The translations under genes and the position numbers were made by a program. DNA of 35,560 nt. Origin: a virus. The notes under the pieces are model-generated. The model was not told the origin of the DNA, ran no database searches, and saw only the letters and a program-made list of their open reading frames with translations. Location of the stretch: positions 1 to 35,560 of IMG/VR virus record IMGVR_UViG_3300025767_000066; one strand, 5' to 3'. Below are positions 24,502 to 31,567 of the stretch, piece after piece (positions within the stretch are counted from its first letter, which is position 1; each line of letters starts with the position of its first letter).

Positions 24502-24993
24502 TTATATTTTTCTCCAAGTATTCTTTTTAAATTCTTCAGAATACTCGTATAGCTCCCAAGGAAGCCCGTGAAGATGTAATATCCCCGCCCAAGTCATTTG
24601 AGGCAAAGGAGGTCGAGGGACTGTAAAAGGTGAGTTGCAACCTTTTATATAGACTAAACTAGCTACGTCCCTGCGTACTATCTTCGTTATTTTTTGATAT
24701 TTTAAAGAACACCTTTCCGTTTTGTGGTATATAAATGGAACACCGTTTGAATCGATAAAAGCATTCTTCGACTGCTTTAAAATACCTACAAAGCTACTAA
24801 TTGATTTATTCAATGATTTCATCTCAAAAGGACTTTGCAGTCTTCTGATACCAAGAGTCTTTCCAGGCATATTTTTATCATCTATTATTTCGTTGTCAAG
24901 AAAGAGCAGCCCGTCTTGTAAGCTCCAGTTATCACTAGGAAGAACAAAGACAGGAAACTCAATCTTTTTAATAGTTTTGTAGGTGATTATCAC
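24502..24993 (-). CDS. Conserved hypothetical protein between polA and phoH (163 aa)
   Basis: Starts with GTG at 24993 inside the stop of the polymerase gene (GTGA overlap). Features: a beta-rich N-terminal third (KKIEFPVFVLPSD, LLFLDNEIIDDKNMPGKTLG), a basic middle (YHKTERCSLKYQKITKIVRR), VYIKGCNSPFTVPRPP, and an aromatic C-terminus (WAGILHLHGLPWELYEYSEE). No catalytic motif is recognisable. The invariant place in the replication operon suggests a polymerase or RNA-related accessory role, but that is only context. Confidence 0.75.
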   Translation of the reverse strand: MIITYKTIKKIEFPVFVLPSDNWSLQDGLLFLDNEIIDDKNMPGKTLGIRRLQSPFEMKSLNKSISSFVGILKQSKNAFIDSNGVPFIYHKTERCSLKYQKITKIVRRDVASLVYIKGCNSPFTVPRPPLPQMTWAGILHLHGLPWELYEYSEEFKKNTWRKI

Positions 24994-27263
24994 AAATACT
25001 CGCCGTACTTATTTGTGAACTTACCCATTGAGTAGTCTTCCCCTACCTCAAAGTCACAGCCTACAGGAGCACCAGAGATAGTAATACCTCTATCCATCTG
25101 TATAAAATGCTGTAGCTTCTCTTGGTAAAGATCGATTTCATCTTCTGGGACTTCTGCCAAAATGGAGTCATGTACGAGTGCAAAGATTTGAGACTTCATA
25201 CCATTTGCACGTATAAACGATTCCATATCTATACCACCGAGCAAGTTAATGTCAGAGGCGGCAGACTGTACTAGAAAGTTTAGACCCGACCTGATTGTAT
25301 GGCTTTTAATACCTTTATCAGTTGATGCCACATTAGGCAGTCTGCGCTTTCTACCAAAGAAACTATATATAAAGCCATTTTGCTCAATATATTTTTCATT
25401 GTTTTTGATCCAAGCTTTTAGCTTGTGGAAAGTCTTGAAGTAGTCGTCAATAACTTCTTGAGCTTCTGTAGGGCTAAAGAAAGTACCAGAACTCTTTGTA
25501 ACTTCTTGACTAATCTTTCTAGCTCCAGCACCGTACATAATACCGAAAGTTACAGCCTTAGCAGCTTGACGTTCTACAGAGTGCAAAGTTGCAACATCTT
25601 CTACATCACAAGACAGCTTGAAAACTGTTTTAGCGATTGTACTATGAAAATTACCGCCTGAGCGGAAAACATCCATAAGAGCTTTGTCGTCTGCTAGAAC
25701 TGCTGCAACATAAACCTCGGCTGTTGTTAAGTCCATTGCAACAATTTTATGTCCTGGCCTTGCTTTGATACAGCCCTTGACAATTGGATTATCACGAGGC
25801 AGTTGTTGCATGTTGAGCTTACCGCTAGAACTTAGACGTCCAGAAGTAGTGCCGTGAAGATTGAAACCAGTACGCAAATGACTATCTTTGTCAAGCTGTG
25901 GAATAATCTTGTCAAGGTATGTATTCTTGATTTTAGACTTCTGACGAATATCAAGAATCAATCCAGGTACTTCCGACTTTTCTGAGAGTTCTTGTAAGAC
26001 TTCTGCATCAGTCGAGTTTGCACCTGTGCCAGTTTTCTTTCCTGTTGGAGACAAGCCAAGAAAATCAAACAAGAGACTACGCAGTTGAACAGTACTGTTA
26101 GGATTAAAAGGTTTTGCATTAATTTCCTCGAATCTAGCAATAGCTGGATTTTTGTATAGAGTTTTGACTGCCTCATCAATATCAGACTGCATAAGCTCTT
26201 GAGCTATTAGAAGACGCTGACGATCAAAAGGAACGCCATGGTCCTGAACATTAAGAAGAAACCTAGTGCCTGGAATCAGTATGTTCTCGTATACCCAAAG
26301 AAGTTTTTTGTTTTCCTTGATCTTCTTGAATTTCTCGTAGACTAGAAAAGTAACGAGAGAGTCCATTGCAGCATAAGTTTTCATAGTGTCAAAAGGAATC
26401 AAGTCCCAAGAAAACTGTTCCTTGAGAATGCCATGACTTCTACGATACTCAGCAATCCAGTCATACATAGGCTGCTCGTAGTCTCCATAAGGAGTGTACT
26501 TCATAGCAAGCTGCTTGAGTCCGTGAGTACCAGGGTTTTCATCAATCAAGTAGTGAAGAAGCATAGTATCTTCTATACTTGGAAAGTTAAAGTTAAAGTG
26601 ATACTCAAAGAACGCTAAGTCGAACTTTGCGTTGTGAAAGATCACAGTCTTCTTGTTGAAGAGTTCTTGTAGTAGAGCCTCTGTTGTTTCATCAAAGCAC
26701 TCAGTGTCAATATACGCCCCTTTGACACCATCATAAGATAGAGATAAGCCAAGCATATAGCCATCACGAGGGTACAAACCAGTAGTCTCAGAGTCAAGTG
26801 CTACGTGAGTATAATCGTAGTCGATTGCAGCTTGAATATACGCATTTGCAGTTGCAGTATCTTGAATACCAAAAGCTATACTGTCATCTACTAACACTTC
26901 TTCTTTCTTTCCACTGATGAAGTCAATGATGCTTTGCTTGGAGTCGTCCCAAGTCTTACGAGCCTCTGGCTTAAATGCAAGCATTGCAGGGTTAATGACA
27001 GGCAGGAACTTCTGCTCAACTACCTTGCCTGAGTATTCAGTTACAGAATTAATTTTAGTGAAATACTTGAGCGCATCACTACCTACTAGAATAATCCAGT
27101 CGTAAAGATTGATATCTACTTCGATATCACAATCTCGCTTGAGAACTTTCTTAATTGTAGGATTTGAACATAGTTGAAACTGATCGAACTCGAAAGCTCC
27201 ATCAAACTCTTGTCGGAAATTGGTCTTGCTAGGTTTAGTCTCTATTAATGCGACTTTAGGCAT
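24990..27263 (-). CDS. polA: Family A DNA polymerase with 3'-5' exonuclease and extra N-terminal domain (757 aa)
   Basis: Replicative polymerase. Residues 1-~120 form an extra domain (IILVGSDALKYFT, VINPAMLAFKPEARKTWDD) resembling a uracil-glycosylase fold with its catalytic residues lost. Exonuclease residues are complete: D157, E159 (LDSETTG), D215 (FHNAKFD) and Y297/D301. Polymerase motif A has D511 and E516 in an unusual MDLTTAEVYVAA setting; motif B is R565-K569-F573-Y577 (RQAAKAVTFGIMYG), the Phe form of E. coli position 762; motif C reads VHDS (698-700), with Ser instead of the usual Glu after the catalytic Asp D699. There is no 5'-3' nuclease domain. Overlaps the primase end by 8 nt. 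Confidence 0.95.
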   Translation of the reverse strand: MPKVALIETKPSKTNFRQEFDGAFEFDQFQLCSNPTIKKVLKRDCDIEVDINLYDWIILVGSDALKYFTKINSVTEYSGKVVEQKFLPVINPAMLAFKPEARKTWDDSKQSIIDFISGKKEEVLVDDSIAFGIQDTATANAYIQAAIDYDYTHVALDSETTGLYPRDGYMLGLSLSYDGVKGAYIDTECFDETTEALLQELFNKKTVIFHNAKFDLAFFEYHFNFNFPSIEDTMLLHYLIDENPGTHGLKQLAMKYTPYGDYEQPMYDWIAEYRRSHGILKEQFSWDLIPFDTMKTYAAMDSLVTFLVYEKFKKIKENKKLLWVYENILIPGTRFLLNVQDHGVPFDRQRLLIAQELMQSDIDEAVKTLYKNPAIARFEEINAKPFNPNSTVQLRSLLFDFLGLSPTGKKTGTGANSTDAEVLQELSEKSEVPGLILDIRQKSKIKNTYLDKIIPQLDKDSHLRTGFNLHGTTSGRLSSSGKLNMQQLPRDNPIVKGCIKARPGHKIVAMDLTTAEVYVAAVLADDKALMDVFRSGGNFHSTIAKTVFKLSCDVEDVATLHSVERQAAKAVTFGIMYGAGARKISQEVTKSSGTFFSPTEAQEVIDDYFKTFHKLKAWIKNNEKYIEQNGFIYSFFGRKRRLPNVASTDKGIKSHTIRSGLNFLVQSAASDINLLGGIDMESFIRANGMKSQIFALVHDSILAEVPEDEIDLYQEKLQHFIQMDRGITISGAPVGCDFEVGEDYSMGKFTNKYGEYL

Positions 27264-28083
27264 ATAATTTTCTCGCTAGTGTAGTTACTTTAGTTTCTGA
27301 TAGTTCACCAGGGTCAGTTCCTTCTAAATGGATGTTCCTGGTAGTGAGACCAACTTTCTCACACATATCAATTATTGTTTTTGCTGCTTTTTGTCCTGCG
27401 TCATCTCCATCGAAGAATATGTCTATTCCTTCGACTCCCTGCATTTTTAGAATTTCTAGTTTTTCTTCACTTACATTCTTTGTTCCAAAAGAACATACTG
27501 CGTTTGTTAATCCTTTATCATGTAAGTTTAACATATCATAAATACCTTCTACAAGTATTATTTTACCATCCCTAGAATTTACTTTGGGGTAGAAAGGTAA
27601 CTTTGCTCCTACAGGACTAATTTTATACTTAGGTAGTCCGTTTGCTGTATGACGACCATTAAAGGCTACAATGTTTCCTGCAATATCTCGTACTGGAAAT
27701 ACGATGCGGCCTATGTAGTCAGGATCATGGTGTTGAAATGCTTCGAACTTTATATATGTCTCTGGTTTGAGACCCCGCCAATCCCCGCTGTAAGGTTCTG
27801 CACCTTTGGGCATTACAAGTCCAACACTCTCTGATCGTTTCTGCAGTATTTTACGTTTTAGTAAATCTCTTCGAAGCTGTAGTTGATTTACTTTTTCTCC
27901 GTAGAGAAAGAACAGATTACCCTTGTAAGCACAGGAAAAGCAATTAAATATTCCAGTTACTTGATCTATTCGCATACTAGGGTTAGAATCATCGTGCTCA
28001 GGATTGAGGCATCGTACTAAGAGATCCTTTCCCTTCATATGAAAGGGTATATCTTTCTTAGTTAATAATTCTTCTACTGTCAC
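27256..28083 (-). CDS. DNA primase, CHC2 zinc finger plus TOPRIM (275 aa)
   Basis: Lays RNA primers for lagging-strand synthesis. The zinc finger is C25, H30, C48, C51 (RCLNPEHDD ... FNCFSCAYKG). The TOPRIM part has E179 (IILVEGIYDM) and D225/D227/D228 (FFDGDDAG). No helicase domain is attached, unlike T7 gp4; the separate DnaB-type helicase at 28600-29949 is the likely partner. Start is GTG at 28083, inside the stop of the 52-aa gene (GTGA). Confidence 0.93.
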   Translation of the reverse strand: MTVEELLTKKDIPFHMKGKDLLVRCLNPEHDDSNPSMRIDQVTGIFNCFSCAYKGNLFFLYGEKVNQLQLRRDLLKRKILQKRSESVGLVMPKGAEPYSGDWRGLKPETYIKFEAFQHHDPDYIGRIVFPVRDIAGNIVAFNGRHTANGLPKYKISPVGAKLPFYPKVNSRDGKIILVEGIYDMLNLHDKGLTNAVCSFGTKNVSEEKLEILKMQGVEGIDIFFDGDDAGQKAAKTIIDMCEKVGLTTRNIHLEGTDPGELSETKVTTLARKLYA

Positions 28084-28238
28084 GTTCTATACTGCTCCGT
28101 TTCTGCTCTTCCTAAACCTAGTAATACTCTGGCTTCATCTCTTACTTCGGCAGTTACTGCATGCCCAAATTTGCCTGGGTCTACTAGATTCTTTAGAAAT
28201 CTGTAAACATCTTCTGACATAATTGGTGAGGGTTTCAT
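28080..28238 (-). CDS. Small protein, 52 aa, between the 96-aa gene and primase
   Basis: ATG at 28238 overlaps the TAA of the upstream gene (TAATG) and its TGA overlaps the primase GTG. An AGGA ribosome binding site lies 4 nt upstream. The sequence begins MKPSPIMSEDVYRFLKNLVD and ends GLGRAETEQYRT; it is mostly helical and mildly charged. Coupling on both sides makes a real gene likely. Function unknown; a small primase or helicase accessory protein is one possibility from position only. Confidence 0.75.
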   Translation of the reverse strand: MKPSPIMSEDVYRFLKNLVDPGKFGHAVTAEVRDEARVLLGLGRAETEQYRT

Positions 28239-28528
28239 TATTTTCCTATATGCTCCACATTGTCTATACTAATTACTTGATAAGCGCCTTTGTTGTAGGC
28301 AGGGGCTAAAGTGTACTTCTTAGACACTTCTAACTTATAGCTGTCGTCTTCTTTAGTGAGGTCTGTTGACTTTGATACTACAGATGGGTAATCTGGAGTT
28401 TCCCTACGAAATACCTTTGATGAAGGGACATAGGGTACAAACTTAGGCTTAGTTCGCTTTGGTTTGGGGGGCAACTTTTTACGTTTACGAGAAATTGGTC
28501 TGTAACGGTTATCCGTAAAAACCATCAT
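28238..28528 (-). CDS. Small basic phage protein (96 aa)
   Basis: The first ~42 residues are strongly basic and proline-rich (ISRKRKKLPPKPKRTKPKF), suggesting nucleic-acid contact. The C-terminal half has YTLAPAYNKGAYQVISIDNV followed by EHIGK, a conserved-looking motif I have no function for. First gene behind promoter P3, with AGGAG about 9 nt before its ATG-ATG start; the first ATG (28528) gives 96 aa. Followed by coupled 52-aa and primase genes. Confidence 0.8.
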   Translation of the reverse strand: MMVFTDNRYRPISRKRKKLPPKPKRTKPKFVPYVPSSKVFRRETPDYPSVVSKSTDLTKEDDSYKLEVSKKYTLAPAYNKGAYQVISIDNVEHIGK

Positions 28529-28540
28529 AAAGAAAAACTC

Positions 28541-28582
28541 CTGCTATTTATTTAATATGTATATTATACTAAAAAATAGCAG
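28541..28582. promoter_or_regulatory. 9-bp inverted repeat around the P3 -10 box (possible operator)
   Basis: CTGCTATTT (28541-28549) and AAATAGCAG (28574-28582) are perfect inverted arms 24 nt apart. One arm lies in the promoter spacer, the other in the early transcribed region beside the ribosome binding site, so a dimeric repressor could block both -10 access and clearance. None of the other promoters has this pair. Operator function is inference. Confidence 0.4.
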
Positions 28583-28591
28583 AAGTGTCAA
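28563..28591 (-). promoter_or_regulatory. Sigma70-type promoter P3
   Basis: On the - strand: TTGACA (28586-28591), 17-bp spacer, TATAAT (28563-28568). It lies between the DnaB-like helicase stop and the 96-aa gene and should drive primase, polA, phoH and the UvsW-like gene. It shares TTTTAGTATAATAT with P2. Confidence 0.87.
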
Positions 28592-28599
28592 GAAGTATT

Positions 28600-29949
28600 T
28601 TAAAGATCGTCAATACTTTCACCAGTTTTATGCTCAGAGTCCTCAGCCTCCTTAGGAGATAGAGAAGTCTCTGGACCAATCTTCAATGAATCCCACTCCA
28701 TAGTGGAGGTGAATGAATCCATAGAATTATTACGCATCTTAACACACTTGAAAGTGATGCAGCCATCTTCAGGACTCCAGGTCTCAAGAGCGTATGCAGC
28801 ATCTGCAGCGTCTAGAATACCTTTTGCGAATCTAGCCTCACCACTTGCATCGGTTTGATATGGAGAGAATATTGGAACTTCAAATTCTTGTGCCATTGCT
28901 TTTAATGCCTTACTAACTTCTATCTGCTCAGTCCAGTCATACTGTCCACCACGAGAAGGTAGTGCTGAGCGCTTTACTTGATTGATATAGTCAACAATGA
29001 CTACACCTACATTCAACGATTTAACTTTCTTATCTAATTCCGCTTTGATTTTGGATATGGTCAAAGATGGGTCGTACACAACATCTAGCTGTTGAGTCGG
29101 GAGAAGCTCACAGGTAGTTGTCAATGCACGATGGAATTTTTCGAAGTCTCTATGTTGTTTGTACTCTTTCAAACGCTCATCACCCTGCTGAAAGCGGTTA
29201 GCCCACCATCCAGCAACCTTTTCCCATTCTGTAACACTAAGGTTTTTCAACTTTAGTCTCGAGAACGGTATCCCCGTTGCGATTGAGGCGCAACGTTGGA
29301 GAATTTGGCGACTATCCATTTCTATAGTGAAATAGATTGCAGACTTGCCTGAGTTAAATACATTGTTGGCAAGGTTAGCACAAGTTATAGATTTACCTGC
29401 CCCACGTCGACCGCCCACAAGGATAAGGTCTCTCGGAGAGAACTTAATCTTATCATCGTATTCAGCATTAAGACCTAGAGGCAGGTACTTGCTTACTTCT
29501 TCATCAGGATCGAAGAGAGGAATATATTGCATATTCTCCTCTGGATCTTTGAGATCAATTTTATTTTCTACATCAAGAACGATCTGGTGAAGATGTGCAA
29601 GAGATTCGTCTGCATCTTCAAAAGCTACAGACTGATCTACGTAAGTTTCAAGAGACCCTAGAATTTCCTTTTGTGCATACTCATTTTTTAGGTACTCGAG
29701 CAGGTGTAGAGGATCTGCCTCTACTTCTATGCCTTCTATAGCATAGAGCCTGTCCCGTGTAGCACCGTCACGAATCTCATAGCGAAGATCATCAAATGTA
29801 GGCACTTGATGATACTTATCGCAATGAGAGTCAATAACCTTGTATAGAGTGTGATACTCTGAAGGTAAGTAATGCTTACGCAACCGGCTCCAAGTCTCGA
29901 AGTCTTGCAAAGCAATGACTTGCTTGATTAAAGCACTGGCGATATTCAA
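28600..29949 (-). CDS. Replicative DNA helicase, DnaB/gp41-like (449 aa)
   Basis: Hexameric 5'-3' helicase of the fork. The N-terminal ~130 residues form the helical domain that binds primase. The RecA core has Walker A GGRRGAGKS (179-187), IYFTIEMDSRQI (family motif H1a area), Walker B VVIVDYINQV (about 316-325) and YQTDASGEAR near residue 365. It starts at TTG 29949, with GGGAG about 9 nt upstream; no ATG is available there. The acidic, Glu-rich C-terminus is typical. A terminator lies directly upstream, so it needs read-through or an unseen promoter. Confidence 0.92.
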   Translation of the reverse strand: MNIASALIKQVIALQDFETWSRLRKHYLPSEYHTLYKVIDSHCDKYHQVPTFDDLRYEIRDGATRDRLYAIEGIEVEADPLHLLEYLKNEYAQKEILGSLETYVDQSVAFEDADESLAHLHQIVLDVENKIDLKDPEENMQYIPLFDPDEEVSKYLPLGLNAEYDDKIKFSPRDLILVGGRRGAGKSITCANLANNVFNSGKSAIYFTIEMDSRQILQRCASIATGIPFSRLKLKNLSVTEWEKVAGWWANRFQQGDERLKEYKQHRDFEKFHRALTTTCELLPTQQLDVVYDPSLTISKIKAELDKKVKSLNVGVVIVDYINQVKRSALPSRGGQYDWTEQIEVSKALKAMAQEFEVPIFSPYQTDASGEARFAKGILDAADAAYALETWSPEDGCITFKCVKMRNNSMDSFTSTMEWDSLKIGPETSLSPKEAEDSEHKTGESIDDL

Positions 29950-29971
29950 TCTAAGGTCTCCCGAACCTAAC

Positions 29972-30004
29972 TAAAAACAAGCGCTAGTCAAAATAACTAG
30001 CGCC
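29972..30004 (-). terminator. Rho-independent terminator after the repeat-HTH gene
   Basis: On the - strand: perfect 8-bp stem GCGCTAGT/ACTAGCGC with a 7-nt loop, followed by TTGTTTTTAG. It lies 14 nt after the stop of the 241-aa gene and ahead of the helicase gene, so it can lower or separate expression of the helicase. Confidence 0.85.
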
Positions 30005-30017
30005 TGATGAAACTATA

Positions 30018-30743
30018 CTACTGTGCAGCTTTTTGTTGTTTTGCAGCACCATCGTAATCCGCAGCAGTGATACCACGACGAGTTAGCATAGTCTTAACAC
30101 CACGAACAGTTTTGCCAATAGTCTCTGCAATTTGCTCTACTGTAAGGTCTGCGATGTTATCAATAGAAGCCAGGGGGTCTTCTTTTGATGCAGACTTGGT
30201 GCTTTCCTGACGAGGAATAGCGTCGATTGCGCCTGAACGAAGAAGGCTGAGAGCCTTACCACGAACAGATGCTACGCTACGATCCATTGCTTCGGCAATT
30301 GCCTCAACAAATGCGCCAGAGTTGACCAGATCAATAAACTTAGCTTCTTCAGCATCTGTATAAGTTTTTACAGATTCAACTTTAGGAGCAGGTTTAATAT
30401 GACCAGTCAGTTCCATTGACAGAATCTTACCTTGAATCTGCTTGGCGGAAAACGCTCCATTCTCGAAGTACTGTGCAACTTCAGCATAAGTGTAGCTGCC
30501 GCTGTTGTCTTCTACAAATGTAGCAAGAGTTGCTTCTTGATCAGCTGAGAAGGCTTTGCCTCCAGCTGCAGAAGCAAGTTCTACGTCGAAGCCCATCTTA
30601 CGCAGCTTGCTAGAAACTGAGCGAGAAGAAGTTTCGAGAGCCTCTGCAGCGCCTGCTACAGTTGCTTGTGATACGGGAGCTTCATCACCAATGAAGTTAG
30701 TGAGTTGCGTTGTGCGTTCGTCATTCCACTTAGGGACTGCCAT
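30018..30743 (-). CDS. Repeat helix-turn-helix protein, putative transcriptional regulator (241 aa)
   Basis: Four related segments can be seen, each a short helical DNA-binding-like unit: about 1-50 (WNDERTTQLTNFI ... SVSSKLRKMG), 63-112 (FSADQEATLATFVEDN ... QIQGKILSMEL), 126-172 (YTDAEEAKFIDLV ... SVRGKALSLLRSG) and 190-230 (LTVEQIAETIGKTVRGVKTM). The repeats resemble Myb/GcrA-like 'W/Y-T-..-i..~~~s..~v..Kl..~' units. Multi-repeat HTH proteins of this type are common in marine phages and are usually listed as regulators. The ATG overlaps the ligase fragment's stop (TAATG), and a strong terminator follows, which suggests high and separate expression. Confidence 0.7.
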   Translation of the reverse strand: MAVPKWNDERTTQLTNFIGDEAPVSQATVAGAAEALETSSRSVSSKLRKMGFDVELASAAGGKAFSADQEATLATFVEDNSGSYTYAEVAQYFENGAFSAKQIQGKILSMELTGHIKPAPKVESVKTYTDAEEAKFIDLVNSGAFVEAIAEAMDRSVASVRGKALSLLRSGAIDAIPRQESTKSASKEDPLASIDNIADLTVEQIAETIGKTVRGVKTMLTRRGITAADYDGAAKQQKAAQ

Positions 30744-31510
30744 TATATATTCTCCAAAATAAAAGTTTTAAGGTTGTTAATTATTTGTACGCCAGACTCT
30801 CTGGCTTTTTGAGTTTTCAGTGATTCTATGCCGCTTTCGTTTACTAGAATCCCTACCTCTTTTGTTAAACTGCTCTTGACAATGTACCCTAGATCTTCAA
30901 GAATCTTAGTTGCTTCAGCCTTAGTTTTGTAACTATTTAATTTGCCCGAGATACAAACTGTACCTTTGGGTGCATTACTGACACTACTAGAGGCTTTACT
31001 AAAATCGAAGCTAAAGGGTAACATACCATCGTAATAGGAATAAAAATCTTTCTGTAGCCAAGAAATGAGACTTTCTGTTGCTTTTTCGCCTAGACCGGCT
31101 TTAGCGCAGCTATCGTAGTCTATGTCTATAATATTGTTGCAGACTTTAGATAATTTTTCTGCGGCAGTTCTACCAATCAGAGGAATACTAAAAGCGGGCA
31201 GCAAAGTCTCAAGACCTACTTTCTTAGAGTTTTCTATTTCTAAAAACAGTTTGTGTCCTAACTTCTCGGAAGAGAGCTTCTCGCAAAGATCACTTAATTC
31301 AAGGGAATAGACTTCCTCTAAGCTGGTCAATCCCAGCTTACTTATGGAGGCAGGACCAAGTCCCTTGATTTTTAGTGTTTTTGCGAAATGCTCCAGCTTT
31401 TTAGCTGATTGAGAATGACAATTAGAATTTCTACAGTATAGCAGATGGTTGGACCATTCAAGTGACGAGTTGCACGAAGGGCAATGTGTCGGAGCTTGAA
31501 TTTCTATCAT
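30743..31510 (-). CDS. ligB: NAD+-dependent DNA ligase, C-terminal subunit: zinc finger, HhH, BRCT (255 aa)
   Basis: Carries the DNA-binding second half of a bacterial-type LigA as a separate protein. C10, C13, C26 and C31 (CPSC ... YCRNSNC) form the zinc finger; helix-hairpin-helix units follow (IKGLGPASISKLGL; FSIPLIGRTAAEKL; AGLGEKATESL); residues about 180-255 (TVCISGKLNSYKTKAEATKI) are a BRCT domain. It has no adenylation lysine, so it must work with the product of the gene at 31564-32508, as the two ligase subunits of T5-like phages are understood to do. It has its own promoter (P4), GAGGA ribosome binding site and ATG. Confidence 0.9.
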   Translation of the reverse strand: MIEIQAPTHCPSCNSSLEWSNHLLYCRNSNCHSQSAKKLEHFAKTLKIKGLGPASISKLGLTSLEEVYSLELSDLCEKLSSEKLGHKLFLEIENSKKVGLETLLPAFSIPLIGRTAAEKLSKVCNNIIDIDYDSCAKAGLGEKATESLISWLQKDFYSYYDGMLPFSFDFSKASSSVSNAPKGTVCISGKLNSYKTKAEATKILEDLGYIVKSSLTKEVGILVNESGIESLKTQKARESGVQIINNLKTFILENI

Positions 31511-31538
31511 TCGGGTTCTTCCTCAAAGTTGAAAAGAT

Positions 31539-31567
31539 ATTATACGGAAATCTAAGGTAAAAGTCAA
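31539..31567 (-). promoter_or_regulatory. Sigma70-type promoter P4 between the two ligase halves
   Basis: On the - strand: TTGACT (31562-31567), 17-bp spacer, TATAAT (31539-31544) followed by AT. The TGA inside the -35 box is the stop codon of the ligase catalytic gene. Start site expected near 31532, 22 nt before the next ATG. The -35 and spacer start (TTGACTTTTACCTTA) nearly repeat P5. Confidence 0.88.

Noticed and set aside
24880-24912. TTGACA with an A/T-rich stretch inside the 163-aa gene as an extra promoter
   Set aside because: The only -10 candidates are TAAAAA/GATAAA-like, and the site is within coding sequence; far weaker than the seven listed promoters.
29966-29995. TTGACT in the terminator loop upstream of the DnaB-like helicase as a promoter
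   Set aside because: At 16-18 bp spacing only TTAGTT/TAGGTT is found, which is a poor -10; the hairpin plus T-run explains the sequence better.
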